Positions 50,070 to 60,893 of a stretch of 64,000 bases of DNA are shown here, piece after piece (within the stretch, counting starts at the first letter, position 1; each line of letters starts with the position of its first letter). Under the pieces are notes generated by a model. It made no database searches. It had not been told where the DNA came from and saw nothing but the letters and a program-made list of their open reading frames with translations. The position numbers and the translations under genes were made by a program. The DNA comes from Chitinophaga sp. 180180018-3 (GTDB taxonomy: Bacteria; Bacteroidota; Bacteroidia; Chitinophagales; Chitinophagaceae), in assembly GCF_037893185.1 (NCBI RefSeq), contig NZ_CP140772.1, positions 7,432,001 through 7,496,000 of the forward strand. Direction: 5' to 3'.

Positions 50070-53000
50070 TCAGTGACCTACTTTCTGTCCCTGTACTTTA
50101 CCTGATTTCAACACAGCCTTGTATTCTTTCGGGAATACTTTTACGAAGTGGCGCAGTTGGTTTTCCCAGTCTTTCAGGATAAACTTAGCTACGGTGCTGT
50201 TCGTATAGGCATGGTGTTTAGTGATCAGATCCTGCAGCAGAGTTACATCTTCCTGGTCCAGCGGATCGAGGTCGATCATATCCCTGTTGCATTGGTTGGC
50301 GAAATTGCCCTTGATATCGTATACATAAGCGATACCACCGCTCATACCGGCACCGAAGTTACGGCCGGTTTCCCCGAGGATAACGGCTTTACCACCGGTC
50401 ATGTATTCGCATCCGTGATCGCCTACTCCTTCCACTACTATGGTAGCACCGGAGTTACGCACGCCGAAACGTTCGCCCGCTTTACCGCGGATATAGGCAT
50501 CGCCGGAGGTAGCACCATAGAAGCAAACGTTACCGGCAATGATATTTTCTTCTGCTTTAAATCCGGCTTCGCCCTGCGGATACAGGATCAGTTTTGATCC
50601 GGACAGGCCCTTACCGAAGTAGTCGTTAGCTTCTCCTTCCAGTTCCAGCGTCAGACCTTTTGTAGTAAAGGCGCCGAAGCTCTGGCCTGCAGATCCGGTA
50701 AATTTAAAGTGGAGGGTATCTTCCGGCAGTCCTTCACTCTTATAACGTTTAGATACTTCGTTAGAGAGGATGGTACCAACTGTACGGTCCGTATTTTTAA
50801 CAGTATACTGTTGATATACGCGTGCTTTCTTTTCCAGTGCGGGCTGTGCGGCTTTCAACAGCTGCCAGTCGAGCACTTCGGCAATACCATGATCTTGTTC
50901 TTCCTGTTTATAAAGACCGGTTTCAGCAGAAGCCTGTTCTTTATACAGGATCGGAGAAAGATCCAGTTTCTGTGCTTTCCAGTTGCCGATGTTATCGCGC
51001 ACCTGGAGGCATTCTACCTGGCCTACCATTTCGTTGATGGTTCTGAAGCCTAGTTCAGCCATGATTTCGCGGAGTTCTTCCACGAGGAAGGTGAACAGGT
51101 TCACTACGTGCTGCGGATCGCCGGTGAAGCGTTTCCGCAGTTCCGGATCCTGGGTAGCAACACCCACAGGGCAGGTATTCACATGGCATTTACGCATCAT
51201 GATACAACCTTCCACTACCAGTGCAGCAGTGGCAACACCCCATTCTTCCGCACCCAGCAATGTTGCAATAGCAATGTCGCGGCCGGTTTTCAGCTGTCCG
51301 TCTGTTTGCAGTACTACCCTGCTACGCAGTTTATTTTTTACGAGGGTCTGGTGCGACTCAGCGAGGCCGAGTTCCCAGGGCAGACCAGCGTGCTTGATAG
51401 AGCTTTCCGGAGAAGCGCCGGTACCGCCATCGTGGCCAGATACCAGTACCACGTCTGCGTGGGCTTTGGCAACACCTGCAGCGATGGTACCAACACCTGC
51501 TTTAGATACGAGCTTCACGCTGATACGGGCAGCACGGTTGGCGTTTTTCAGATCGTAGATCAGCTGAGCCAGATCTTCGATAGAATAAATATCGTGGTGA
51601 GGAGGCGGTGAAATAAGGCCTACACCCGGAGTGGAGTGCCTAACTTTCGCGATCCAGTCGTCCACTTTATGGCCGGGCAGCTGTCCGCCCTCACCGGGTT
51701 TTGCACCCTGCGCCATTTTGATCTGTAATTCGTCGGCATTGGTCAGGTAGTAGCTGGTAACCCCGAAACGGGCGCTGGCAACCTGTTTGATGGCAGAACG
51801 CATAGAGTCGCCGTTTTCGAGCAGCTCATAGCGGAGCTCATCTTCCCCACCCTCACCGGTATTACTTTTAGCACCGATGCGGTTCATGGCAATAGCGAGT
51901 GTGGAGTGTGCCTCGTGAGAAATAGAGCCAAAGCTCATCGCACCGGTTGCGAACCGTTTGAAGATGCTGCTGGCTGGTTCTACTTCGTCAATAGAAATAG
52001 ATGGCCGGTTAGGTTTGAAGCTAAACAGACTGCGCAGCGTTGCTGCCTTTTCAGCCTGATCGTTCACGGCCTTGGAATATTTCTTGAATGCAGCGTAGTC
52101 GCCCATCCGGGTGGAGAGCTGCAGATAGTGTATAGTGGTTGGATTGAAGAGGTGGAACTCTCCTTTACGTTTCCACTGGTATACACCACCTTCTGTCAAA
52201 CGCTGTACGGGTGTTTCCTTACGACCATATCCCATCCAGTGTTTGGCCAGTGTTTCGCGGGCGATTTCATCGAGGCCGAGGCCCTGGATACGGGAAACTG
52301 CGCCGGTGAAATATTTATCAACGGTAGCCTGGTTGATACCGAGTATTTCAAAAATTTGTGCACCCTGGTAAGATTGCAGGGTAGAGATGCCCATTTTGGA
52401 GAAAACCTTTAACAGGCCTTCGCACACCGCTTTGATGTAGTTCTTTTTCAGTTTGTCGACATCCTGGGCAGTATCCAGGTTGCCGCTCAGCTTCATATCA
52501 CGGATGGTGCTGAGTGCCAGGTATGGGTTGATGGCAGTGACGCCAAAGCCCAGCAGGCAGGCAAAGTGATGTACTTCCCATACATCGCCGGCTTCCACAA
52601 TCAGTCCTACCTGGCCACGATAGCCTTTCCGGATCAGGTGGTGGTGAACGGCAGATGCAGCGAGGATAGAAGGCATCGCGGCGTGTTCGGAGTCGATGGC
52701 GCGGTCGGAAAGGATAATCACCTCAAATCCGTCTTCCACGGCATCCACGGCATAGCGGCACAGGCGCGCCAGGCCTTTCTCGAGCGAACCGGGTTTACCA
52801 TCGGCTTTGAAATAGGTATGCAGTGTTTTGGCCTGGAATAAACCAGTGTCGATACTGCGGATCTTTTCAAGTTCGTGGTTGTTAAGGATAGGATGACGCA
52901 GCGAAACACTGTGGCAGTGTAACGGATCTTCATCCAGCAGGTTGCCGTTGTTACCTACGAAGGTAGCGAGCGACATTACCAGTCTTTCCCTGATAGGATC

Positions 53001-54599
53001 AATCGGAGGATTGGTTACCTGGGCAAAGAGTTGTTTGAAATAGTTACAGAGGTGCTGGGGCTGGTTGCTCAATACCGCCAGCGGCGTATCGGTACCCATA
53101 GATCCCACAGGCTCCTTGCCATCTATCGCCATTGGTGCGATGATGTGCTCCAGATCTTCGGTGCTGTAACCAAAAGCGCGCTGGTATTTAAAGATCTGCT
53201 CGTGCTCCAGATGGGTAAAGGTTACCCTGGGTTCAGGCAGTTCTTCCAGGCGGATCTTGTATTTATTCAGCCACTCGCCGTACGGTTGCTGGGAGCAGAT
53301 TTGCTGCTTCAGCTCTTCGTCGCCGATGATACGGCCCTGGTCCATGTCTACAATGAACATTTTACCAGGCTGCAGGCGGCCTTTTTCTTTTACATTTTTA
53401 GGATCAACAGGCAGTACACCGGCTTCAGAAGCCATGATCACCCGGTCGTCTTTGGTTACAACAAAGCGGCTCGGGCGCAGACCGTTACGGTCGAGCGTAG
53501 CGCCGATGATCTTACCATCGGTGAAGGAAATGGAAGCAGGTCCGTCCCAGGGCTCCATCAGGGAAGCGTGGTATTCGTAAAATGCTTTCTTTTCCTCGCT
53601 CATGCTTTCATTACCATCCCATGCCTCAGGAACCAGCATCATCATTACATGCGGGAGGGAACGGCCGGTCATGGTCAGGAGCTCAATAACGTTGTCCAGG
53701 CTGGCGGAGTCGGATTGTCCTTCTTCCACAATAGGGAGCAGCATTTCCATTTCTTCTTTGGAGAAGTATTTGGTAACGAAGTCCCTTTCGCCGGCGCGGA
53801 GCCAGTTAAGGTTCCCCTTGAGGGTGTTGATCTCACCATTGTGGGCAATATAGCGGTAAGGGTGAGCCAGTCTCCAGCTGGGGAAGGTATTAGTCGCAAA
53901 CCTTGAGTGGATGAGGGCAAAGGCGGATACCATTTTCTCATCACTCAGGTCAGTATAATAATGACGTACCTGATAGGTAGTCAGCTGACCTTTATAAACG
54001 ATGGTTTTATAGGAAAGGGACGCGATATAGAAAAGCGACTTTTCCTTCGGAACAGTATTGCGAACGGTTTTGGAAACGTAATTGCGGAGTACGAATAATT
54101 TGCGTTCAAAAACTTCCGGATCACTGATATGATAAGGGCAGGCAATAAATACCTGCTCAATTTCGGGCTCTACAGAAAGTGCGGATTCTCCGATGCCATC
54201 AGGGCGAACGGGAACTTTACGATAGCCCAGAATCTCCAGGCCCAGATTCTCAGCACTGCGTTGAAAAATTTCGCGGCATTCTTCCCTCCAGCGGGGCTCT
54301 TTCGGAAAGAAGACCATGCCTACACCATATTTTCCAAATTCCGGCAGGCGAATACCCAGTTTCAGGCATTCGTCGTACAGAAATTCGTGTGGCGTCTGAA
54401 ACAGTATACCTGCACCATCTCCCGTATTCTGCTCACAGCCGCAGGCTCCGCGGTGTTCCATGTTTTCCAGCATGGTTAAGGCATCACGAATGATCTGGTG
54501 GGATTTACAACCCTTGATATGAGCTGTGAACCCTGTTCCGCAGGCATCATGTTCAAATTCCGGACGGTATAAACCTCGCGTTTGCTTCACTTCATCCAT
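50070..54599 (-). CDS. gltB: Glutamate synthase large subunit
   Basis: 1509 residues, full length. Class II glutamine amidotransferase domain with the nucleophile Cys20 in HDACGTGF after a short propeptide. The central domain follows, then the FMN-binding synthase domain (about 800-1170) with the 3Fe-4S cysteines in [19 protein letters not shown], and the C-terminal GXGXG beta-helix domain. With GltD it makes two glutamates from glutamine and 2-oxoglutarate. First gene of the operon. Long frames antisense to this gene are only GC-driven shadows. Confidence 0.97.
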   Translation of the reverse strand: MDEVKQTRGLYRPEFEHDACGTGFTAHIKGCKSHQIIRDALTMLENMEHRGACGCEQNTGDGAGILFQTPHEFLYDECLKLGIRLPEFGKYGVGMVFFPKEPRWREECREIFQRSAENLGLEILGYRKVPVRPDGIGESALSVEPEIEQVFIACPYHISDPEVFERKLFVLRNYVSKTVRNTVPKEKSLFYIASLSYKTIVYKGQLTTYQVRHYYTDLSDEKMVSAFALIHSRFATNTFPSWRLAHPYRYIAHNGEINTLKGNLNWLRAGERDFVTKYFSKEEMEMLLPIVEEGQSDSASLDNVIELLTMTGRSLPHVMMMLVPEAWDGNESMSEEKKAFYEYHASLMEPWDGPASISFTDGKIIGATLDRNGLRPSRFVVTKDDRVIMASEAGVLPVDPKNVKEKGRLQPGKMFIVDMDQGRIIGDEELKQQICSQQPYGEWLNKYKIRLEELPEPRVTFTHLEHEQIFKYQRAFGYSTEDLEHIIAPMAIDGKEPVGSMGTDTPLAVLSNQPQHLCNYFKQLFAQVTNPPIDPIRERLVMSLATFVGNNGNLLDEDPLHCHSVSLRHPILNNHELEKIRSIDTGLFQAKTLHTYFKADGKPGSLEKGLARLCRYAVDAVEDGFEVIILSDRAIDSEHAAMPSILAASAVHHHLIRKGYRGQVGLIVEAGDVWEVHHFACLLGFGVTAINPYLALSTIRDMKLSGNLDTAQDVDKLKKNYIKAVCEGLLKVFSKMGISTLQSYQGAQIFEILGINQATVDKYFTGAVSRIQGLGLDEIARETLAKHWMGYGRKETPVQRLTEGGVYQWKRKGEFHLFNPTTIHYLQLSTRMGDYAAFKKYSKAVNDQAEKAATLRSLFSFKPNRPSISIDEVEPASSIFKRFATGAMSFGSISHEAHSTLAIAMNRIGAKSNTGEGGEDELRYELLENGDSMRSAIKQVASARFGVTSYYLTNADELQIKMAQGAKPGEGGQLPGHKVDDWIAKVRHSTPGVGLISPPPHHDIYSIEDLAQLIYDLKNANRAARISVKLVSKAGVGTIAAGVAKAHADVVLVSGHDGGTGASPESSIKHAGLPWELGLAESHQTLVKNKLRSRVVLQTDGQLKTGRDIAIATLLGAEEWGVATAALVVEGCIMMRKCHVNTCPVGVATQDPELRKRFTGDPQHVVNLFTFLVEELREIMAELGFRTINEMVGQVECLQVRDNIGNWKAQKLDLSPILYKEQASAETGLYKQEEQDHGIAEVLDWQLLKAAQPALEKKARVYQQYTVKNTDRTVGTILSNEVSKRYKSEGLPEDTLHFKFTGSAGQSFGAFTTKGLTLELEGEANDYFGKGLSGSKLILYPQGEAGFKAEENIIAGNVCFYGATSGDAYIRGKAGERFGVRNSGATIVVEGVGDHGCEYMTGGKAVILGETGRNFGAGMSGGIAYVYDIKGNFANQCNRDMIDLDPLDQEDVTLLQDLITKHHAYTNSTVAKFILKDWENQLRHFVKVFPKEYKAVLKSGKVQGQKVGH

Positions 54600-54947
54600 T
54601 TGGTTTAGATTTTTTGCTTTGGCACACTATCCCCTCTGACTTGCGCCGCGGGTGATGGTGTACGATATAATTTGGGAACGGTATAAAGATACTAAAGGAA
54701 TGAGACATTTTTTATACAAACTTTTGTTAGGCGGTTAAAATTTAGAAAAAAATAAAATGAAGTGGTTAATTGTTAGAATTTTTGAAAAAATGAATGCCCG
54801 GTTGGGGTAACTTCAGGGGTTAAGGGGAAGCAGGCTCAACCAATTTAAAAGCAGGAAATCACACCGGGTTATCAAGGTCTTTTATTGATGAACCCACTAT
54901 ATCTTTGGCAAGTAACCACAATTTACTCACTCCTATACCGTAACTGT
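54600..54947. other. Intergenic region between divergent gltB and hypothetical gene
   Basis: 348 bp without a gene, AT-rich at 54690-54800. It should hold the gltB promoter on one side and the 54900 box on the other. Confidence 0.5.
54900..54907 (+). promoter_or_regulatory. TATCTTTG -7 box before secreted hypothetical gene
   Basis: Fits TAnnTTTG, 40 bp before the MPTKAT start, supporting that start rather than the earlier in-frame codon at 54885. No -33 box is evident. Confidence 0.4.
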
Positions 54948-56042
54948 ATGCCAACAAAAGCAACGCTCGCATTTTTAGCACTGGTATTGGGCGCGATTCA
55001 GCCGGCCAGCGCACAACAATTGCCCGAAGATACTGCTGCTCATGCAAAAAGCAATGCCCGGAAGAGAATTTCGCTCGACGAGGGCCAGCCCTTCTCCCCT
55101 GCCAGCCGGCAGGTAAAGATCGCCGGAATAACCGTTGTCAATGCTTTATGGGATACCAGCCGCCTGGGCTTCCTGCAGGTAGGGCTTTTTAATAAAAAGG
55201 TGGAAGCCGTTCCGGATAAGCCTATGGGAACGTTTCTCCAGGATTACATAAATGCTGCCTATGGGAATCTCTATCAGCCCGGAAACGTTACGTTGTTGTG
55301 GGTGGTTGAGGAACTGCGTATCGGCGAACGAACCGGCGCCATGAGTGAAAAGGCCTTTATACGTCTGAAAGCAACCGCCTATGCTACAAAGGACGGCAGG
55401 GCGTTCAGACCGGTAACCTCCATCGACGAAGTGAAACAGGTGGGTGGCATGGATGTCACGCACAAACACAAGAGTAATATCACGAAAGCATTCAAAAAGC
55501 TCTACGAGGAGTCTGTTGCCCACCTGGATACTGCTCTGCCTGATGCGCCGGCCATCACCTATGACGATGTAGTCAAGAAACACACCGCCCGGCGGGAAGC
55601 CCCGGCGCTGAAAGTTAGCAAGATGGATGATGGGGTGTATTTGTCTTATGAAGATTTCCTGCAGAATAAGCCTGCCATCACCCGGTTTGACCTGAGTGGA
55701 TCAAATGTCCGTGCCCGTGTATACACTGTTGCTTCCGACGGCGGGAAGTCTGAAGTGCCGCAATATTGGGGAGTAGTAAAGAACGGAGAAGTATACAAGT
55801 ATAAGGAAGGCCGTCTTATACCGCTTGAGCGGGATGGATTCGGCTATGTCATTTCCAGCTATATCGCCGATTATAAAAGGCGGAACAGGTCTATCATCTG
55901 GGGATCTGTAGCCGGAGGGATCACGGGAGCAGCTATTATGAGCGCATCTACCGGTCTGCAGTACGCTGATGCATTCCCAACCCTGAAAGTGTCGCCTGAA
56001 GCTACGGCGATAGATATGGAGACAGGGGAATTTATTTTTTAG
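54948..56042 (+). CDS. Secreted hypothetical protein
   Basis: 364 residues from the MPTKATL start; signal peptide (MPTKATLAFLALVLGAIQPASAQ). A central domain of about 180 residues is unrecognised (WVVEELRIGERTGAMSEKAFIRLKATAYA). It is followed by the domain shared with the 47703 gene (about 235-320) and a short hydrophobic segment (SIIWGSVAGGITGAAIMSAS) near the C-terminus, possibly a membrane or glycine-zipper part. The stop codon abuts the perfect inverted repeat at 56044. Role unknown. Confidence 0.75.
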   Translation: MPTKATLAFLALVLGAIQPASAQQLPEDTAAHAKSNARKRISLDEGQPFSPASRQVKIAGITVVNALWDTSRLGFLQVGLFNKKVEAVPDKPMGTFLQDYINAAYGNLYQPGNVTLLWVVEELRIGERTGAMSEKAFIRLKATAYATKDGRAFRPVTSIDEVKQVGGMDVTHKHKSNITKAFKKLYEESVAHLDTALPDAPAITYDDVVKKHTARREAPALKVSKMDDGVYLSYEDFLQNKPAITRFDLSGSNVRARVYTVASDGGKSEVPQYWGVVKNGEVYKYKEGRLIPLERDGFGYVISSYIADYKRRNRSIIWGSVAGGITGAAIMSASTGLQYADAFPTLKVSPEATAIDMETGEFIF

Positions 56043-56043
56043 G

Positions 56044-56165
56044 GAGAATTACGAATTAGGAATTACAAATTACGAAAATGCCGGGGAGATAGTAGCGAAG
56101 TGGATCTTCGCGTTTACTATCTCCCCGGCATTTTCGTAATTTGTAATTCCTAATTCGTAATTCTC
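56044..56165. repeat. Perfect 51-bp inverted repeat between convergent genes
   Basis: Arms 56044-56094 and 56115-56165 are exact reverse complements, separated by 20 bp that itself holds GCGAAG/CTTCGC. The arms contain repeats of GAATTA-type units (AATTACGAATTAGGAATTAC). It fills the gap between the stop codons at 56042 and 56168. Either a bidirectional terminator or a MITE/REP-like element. Confidence 0.9.
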
Positions 56166-56167
56166 TT

Positions 56168-57709
56168 CTACGGTTCAAACAAAAACACCGTCTTCCCATT
56201 TTTTACCTGCATTCTCAATGGCTCACTAAGCTGGCTTTCATTCTGCATTCTGTCCAGCGCAGTTACTACATAAGTGTACATCCGGCCTTTTACGTAGGTA
56301 ATATCCTTGTATTCAGGATCAGAGGCCTGCTGCAGTATCGAGAGTATTTTCGTTGGGTCATTGACGTTAATGGGCTCATTTTGCTCAAAGCGATAGAGGA
56401 CATACTGTTTGGTACGGCCACTGGTATCATCGTCGGTCCAGTGGATTTCCAGGCCACCGGGCCGTTCGAAGGCATCGATAAAATAAGGCGCATCCGGTGT
56501 TTGCTTAGGCAGCCAGTTCATGATCGGGCGCAGTGCCGGATATTTGTAAACGCGGTTGCGCAGGATATCTTCCAGCCCCAGCGGGTTACCGCGGAAGGAG
56601 GCAGCACTGTAAAAGATGCTTCCCTGAATGGTGCCGAGCGTACGGGCCTCCTCAATCTGGGCCGGTATTTCGTTAGGGTCTTTCCAGGCGGCGTTGCTGC
56701 CGATGCGGTATACGCCGTGCCCGATATACACCTGCCGTCCGTAGCCGTGCTGGCTCCACCAGTTCAGCAGTATCTCATAGTCTGCCAGCCGGTGGCCTCG
56801 CTCCCAGTACAACTGGGGCGCCACATAATCGATCCAGCCTTTCTTCAGCCATTTCAGGATATCAGCATAGAGATCATCGTAGTTGGTTTGTCCGCCTTTG
56901 GTATAGGATCCTTCCGGATCTTTATCTTTATTGCGCCATACCCCAAATGGGCTGACACCAAATTTTACCCAGGGCTTTTCTGCTTTGATAGCTACACTCA
57001 GCAGCTGTATAATAGCATCAACATTGGCTCTGCGCCAATCGTCCTTCATCATATTGTTCCCATACAGGCGGTAAGAACTGTTGTCCGGGAACTCTTTTCC
57101 CGGAACACGATAAGGATAGAAATAATCGTCAAAGTGCACAGCGTCGATGTCATATCGTTTTACCACATCCCTTATCACATTCGTCACGTATTCGCGGACT
57201 TCCGGGATGCCCGGATCGAAATATTTTTTGTTGTCGTAGGTGACGAACCACTGTGGTTTCAGACGGGTAATGTGGTTGGGAGCCACACTACTGCGACTGA
57301 CATTAAAAACAGCGCGATAAGGATTAAACCAGGCATGGAATTCCATTCCACGGCGATGGGTTTCATCGATCATGAATTGCAAGGGGTCGTAATACGGATT
57401 CGGGGGCTGCCCTTGCACGCCTGTCAGGTATTCCGACCAGGGCTCGAATGACGAAGGGTAAAATGCATCGGTTGCCGGACGGATCTGTACCACCACGGCA
57501 TTCATGCCATTGCGCTGCTGCTGGTTTAATATAGCGATGAACTCCTGTTTTTGTTGTTCTGTGCTAAGCCCGCGCCTTGATGGCCAGTCGATATTCTCTA
57601 CTGTTGCTATCCACACTGCCCGCAGTTCCCTTTTGGGCGATACCTGGGCCCACGCCTGTTGTGCCAGGGTAACCCATAATATCGCGCCAGCTATAAATTG
57701 CTTCAACAT
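56168..57709 (-). CDS. Family 10-like glycosyl hydrolase (GHL10), secreted
   Basis: 513 residues from the MLKQFIAG start at 57709. A signal peptide (ending LAQQAWAQ) precedes a TIM-barrel of the GHL10/DUF187 type: ELRAVWIATVENIDWPSRRGLS, VVQIRPATDAFYPSSFEPWS, MEFHAWFNPYRAVFN, DIDAVHFDDYFYPY and IDYVAPQLYWERG. The last 110 residues look like a fibronectin-III-like module (GLEIHWTDDDTSGRTKQYVLYRF). Family members cut cell-wall or other glycans; substrate here is unknown. Confidence 0.9.
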   Translation of the reverse strand: MLKQFIAGAILWVTLAQQAWAQVSPKRELRAVWIATVENIDWPSRRGLSTEQQKQEFIAILNQQQRNGMNAVVVQIRPATDAFYPSSFEPWSEYLTGVQGQPPNPYYDPLQFMIDETHRRGMEFHAWFNPYRAVFNVSRSSVAPNHITRLKPQWFVTYDNKKYFDPGIPEVREYVTNVIRDVVKRYDIDAVHFDDYFYPYRVPGKEFPDNSSYRLYGNNMMKDDWRRANVDAIIQLLSVAIKAEKPWVKFGVSPFGVWRNKDKDPEGSYTKGGQTNYDDLYADILKWLKKGWIDYVAPQLYWERGHRLADYEILLNWWSQHGYGRQVYIGHGVYRIGSNAAWKDPNEIPAQIEEARTLGTIQGSIFYSAASFRGNPLGLEDILRNRVYKYPALRPIMNWLPKQTPDAPYFIDAFERPGGLEIHWTDDDTSGRTKQYVLYRFEQNEPINVNDPTKILSILQQASDPEYKDITYVKGRMYTYVVTALDRMQNESQLSEPLRMQVKNGKTVFLFEP

Positions 57710-57795
57710 CTGCCTTACTTTATACGTAAGATGCGAAAATAGCAAAAAGCAGGTCTGGTTGGATATAATTATGTGATTCTTATGAAGATAGCTAT

Positions 57796-59667
57796 TTAAT
57801 CTTTCCGCAGATTTACGTTAAACGCCGGTGCCTTATAGTCTTTCGGCAGGTGATCCGGCGGTATAGTAACGGTATTGCCATCGCGATGTGCATGGTAGTT
57901 GGGCGACATAATCTCCACTCCTGCCGCATTGAACTGGTTCTGGATATTTTCATGCAACCCGGAATAAATGCCGGCCATATGATCCGGATGATCTGTATAG
58001 ACATTCAATTCATAAGCCACAGAAAAATCGTTCAGTGCGGTTTGCAGTACGAACGGTTTTTTATCAGCCAGGATCCCGTCGGTGGCCAGTGCGGCCTTTA
58101 TCAGCAGCTCATGTACCTGCGGCCAGGGAACATCATATCCTATGGTGACGGTCGTGTGCAGGATCAGGCCGAGTTCTTTGCTGGAAGTAGTAAAGTTGAT
58201 AGTGTGGCCGCTTAATATACTGGCATTGGGAACTGTAACTTCCTCATTCCTGACTGTGCGCAGCCTGGTTACCAGCAAATTCTTTTCTATCACATCTCCC
58301 ATAACCTCCCCTATTTTAACCCGGTCGCCTATCTTAAAAGGGCGCATATAAGTAATCACAAAGCCCGCAATCACATTGGATATAGCCGATGACGAACCAA
58401 GGGAGAAAAGGATCCCCAGGAAAACAGATACTCCCTGAAAAATTTTGGAATCCGATCCGGGCAGATAAGGGAAAATGACAACAAACATGAATGCATACAA
58501 CAGGAACTTTACACCGCTGCCTGTGGGGCGTGCCCAGTCTGCATAAAATCCTTTAATAGACAGGTTGCCGGTTGCAATTTCTTCTGCCAGATAATTTACC
58601 AGCTTAACAAGATACCTGGTGATCACATAAATGACCAGTATGGTAAGGAGTTTAGGGAGATAATGAACAAAGCTCAGGGATATTGATTTAATCGGAGCTA
58701 ATGTCCACGAGATGAGTTTATCGGCGATGCCTCTTGTCCACGGAAATATGCTGAAAACAAATGGCAGTGTGATATAAAAGACCAACAGAATAAGAATGAT
58801 CCTCAGGATGCGCAGCCCATTAAAGATAAGCCCCATCTGCTTTTGCTGGTTCAGCAATGCGTACTCCTTTACCCTGATGCCTTTGAAGTAGTGATCCTTA
58901 TTGCGGACGATTTTTTTCCGTAATCGTTTAAACAGGCGGTTGATGCCAAATACAATCAGGGAAAATACAACGATGATCAGCAGCAGCCAGGCAATTCTGA
59001 TGAGGATGTGTTGCAGACTGTTTTCCTGTTTTGTCTGCAATACGGCTTTGCGGATAGCTGCTGCATATTGTTGTGCCACCCGGGCCTTATCTTCATTGAG
59101 CCATAGCGCGTCGTCATCTGTTATGGTCAGGAGTACAAGGTCGTTATAGACTACATCGATGTTGCTTTCATTGGGGACAACGACCACGGAATCGGCAACG
59201 AATAGCGGGTCTTCTGCCAGCCGGGTTACTTTATGATCAATGTTTGCAGCCCGGTCACTTGGCTGAAATGGTCCCAGTTTATTATATACAAAGAAAAGGG
59301 TATCGCCGAAGGGAGCAACCGGAATCCCTGCATTGGAGGCTCTGAGCAGCTGAATGCGTTGCAGGGAGGCTGCTTTTTTAATGGAATCGGCCTTCTCAAA
59401 AGCAACCAGCTTTTCCTGTAGTTCTTTCTTCCTGCTGTTGTTTTCCTGTGTGAGCTGCCGGAGTTGCGCTTCCAGGGCCTGTCGTTGTTCTCCATCAGCT
59501 TTCTGGAGGGAATCATTTTCGCGGAGTAACCGGGTAGTGAGCACCAGCTGTGAATCGGCCTGTGCATTGGAGGATGTGCGACGGCTACTGTCTGCCTGTG
59601 CCACGGCGCAACAGGCAATGCCTGTGAACACCGCCAACAGGATAAGGATAGAAGAAAAACATCTCAT
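57796..59667 (-). CDS. Mechanosensitive ion channel, MscS family
   Basis: 623 residues. A signal-like N-terminus (MRCFSSILILLAVFTGIACCAVAQ) and a Gln/Lys-rich coiled coil (about 45-110) form a periplasmic part. At least four membrane helices follow between about 225 and 415, and then the MscS pore and beta domain (about 415-600): LFSLGSSSAISNVIAGFVITYMRPFKIGDRVKIGEVMGDVIE and TVPNASILSGHTINFT. It opens under membrane tension to release solutes. Larger than E. coli MscS (286), closer to MscK-like forms. Confidence 0.92.
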   Translation of the reverse strand: MRCFSSILILLAVFTGIACCAVAQADSSRRTSSNAQADSQLVLTTRLLRENDSLQKADGEQRQALEAQLRQLTQENNSRKKELQEKLVAFEKADSIKKAASLQRIQLLRASNAGIPVAPFGDTLFFVYNKLGPFQPSDRAANIDHKVTRLAEDPLFVADSVVVVPNESNIDVVYNDLVLLTITDDDALWLNEDKARVAQQYAAAIRKAVLQTKQENSLQHILIRIAWLLLIIVVFSLIVFGINRLFKRLRKKIVRNKDHYFKGIRVKEYALLNQQKQMGLIFNGLRILRIILILLVFYITLPFVFSIFPWTRGIADKLISWTLAPIKSISLSFVHYLPKLLTILVIYVITRYLVKLVNYLAEEIATGNLSIKGFYADWARPTGSGVKFLLYAFMFVVIFPYLPGSDSKIFQGVSVFLGILFSLGSSSAISNVIAGFVITYMRPFKIGDRVKIGEVMGDVIEKNLLVTRLRTVRNEEVTVPNASILSGHTINFTTSSKELGLILHTTVTIGYDVPWPQVHELLIKAALATDGILADKKPFVLQTALNDFSVAYELNVYTDHPDHMAGIYSGLHENIQNQFNAAGVEIMSPNYHAHRDGNTVTIPPDHLPKDYKAPAFNVNLRKD

Positions 59668-59715
59668 TCCTTTAAAATACGTAAAATTCCTGTCCTGCAG
59701 CCGATATCCGGAAAG

Positions 59716-60168
59716 TTATATCTTCCGCCTGGCGTATTGGCTATAGTCCGGGAGAATAGCCTGGTATTCCTCGTGCATCAGTGGCGATGTAAGCAGGAAA
59801 TCAGCAGATGCCCGGTTGCTGGCCATTGGAATATTCCAGACAACACCCAGTCGCAATAAAGCCTTGATATCGGGATCGTGTGGTAATGCTTCCATCGGAT
59901 CCCAGAAGAAGATGATGACATCCAGCTCGCCGGTGGCTACGAGAGCACCTATTTGCTGATCGCCGCCCAGGGGGCCGCTCAGTAATTTTCTGACGGGGAT
60001 ATCCAGTGCCTGTTCGATCAGCTGGCCGGTGGTACCCGTGCCGTAGAGCTCATGGCGACTTAACACTGTTTTATTGTACGTGGCCCATTCTATCATCTCT
60101 GCCTTTTTATGGTCATGAGCAATAAGGGCAATACGTTTGCGTGCTTTAAGGACTTTCGTTGTTTGCAT
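59716..60168 (-). CDS. mgsA: Methylglyoxal synthase
   Basis: 150 residues from the MQTTKV start. IALIAHDHKKAEMIEWA, LYGTGTTGQLIE and the active-site block SGPLGGDQQIGALVATGELDVIIFFWDPMEALPHDPDIKALLRL are diagnostic; the catalytic Asp lies in GGDQQ. It turns dihydroxyacetone phosphate into methylglyoxal and phosphate, a bypass of lower glycolysis. Single gene, downstream of the ferritin gene on the same strand (56 bp gap). Confidence 0.95.
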   Translation of the reverse strand: MQTTKVLKARKRIALIAHDHKKAEMIEWATYNKTVLSRHELYGTGTTGQLIEQALDIPVRKLLSGPLGGDQQIGALVATGELDVIIFFWDPMEALPHDPDIKALLRLGVVWNIPMASNRASADFLLTSPLMHEEYQAILPDYSQYARRKI

Positions 60169-60223
60169 AATTGAGCACAAAAGTAATAAGTGACACGCAA
60201 TAAATGTGAGAATTTATAATGTT

Positions 60224-60739
60224 TTAATGTCTGTCAGCTGTGTCAAGCGTACCCAGATCCCGGTCGAAAATATACAACCCGCCTTTATCCTCACCGATGA
60301 GTTTCAGCTTATCGAGGATCTGCCGGGCCATGCGTTCTTCTTCGATCTGCTCGGTTACATACCATTGCAGAAAGTTGTGAGTGGCGTAGTCTTTTTCGCT
60401 CAGGCATATATCCACCAGGTTATTGATCTCTTTGGAAACGAGCAATTCATGACTGAATACATGTTCAAAAATTGAGTGTATGTTTTTGAAATTATGGGTG
60501 GGTTGCTTCAGTGCAGGAACCAGACCGTGGCCGCCCCGTTCATTGATGAACTTTATCAGCTTCAGCATGTGTATCCTTTCTTCGTCTGAATGACGATACA
60601 GGAACTGGGCGATACCATTGTAGCCCTGTACTTCTGCCCAGGAAGCCATCGCAAGATAATATTGGGAAGAGGCAGCTTCCATTTCCACCTGCTGATTGAG
60701 GGCATCCTGGATTTTGGGAGATAGTTCTTTCAATAACAT
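60224..60739 (-). CDS. ftnA: Ferritin
   Basis: 171 residues, four-helix-bundle ferritin. Ferroxidase-site residues include Glu19 in NQQVEME, Glu54 and His57 in SDEERIHM, and later Glu in WYVTEQIEEE. It oxidises and stores iron in a 24-mer. No haem-binding Met typical of bacterioferritin is seen. It precedes mgsA and is divergent from the Nfu gene at 60894, with 154 bp between starts. Confidence 0.93.
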   Translation of the reverse strand: MLLKELSPKIQDALNQQVEMEAASSQYYLAMASWAEVQGYNGIAQFLYRHSDEERIHMLKLIKFINERGGHGLVPALKQPTHNFKNIHSIFEHVFSHELLVSKEINNLVDICLSEKDYATHNFLQWYVTEQIEEERMARQILDKLKLIGEDKGGLYIFDRDLGTLDTADRH

Positions 60740-60865
60740 GACGAAAAATTTGTATAATTAGAAGAAGATGCAGACAGAGAAGGGATATCACTGCTGCTTA
60801 TAACGAGATTGTTAATTTCGATGGCCTATATTCCGGATGCGCCGGAATTTCTGCCCGAAAAACGT

Positions 60866-60873
60866 TACCTTTG
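60866..60873 (+). promoter_or_regulatory. TACCTTTG -7 box of the Nfu gene
   Basis: Fits TAnnTTTG, 20 bp before the start codon; the -33 box is not clear. Confidence 0.5.
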
Positions 60874-60893
60874 CCGTAGTAAATTAGGATAAA

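Noticed and set aside
50148..54479. Many long frames antisense to gltB and gltD
   Set aside because: They mirror the codon-position bias of the real genes and encode no known domain.
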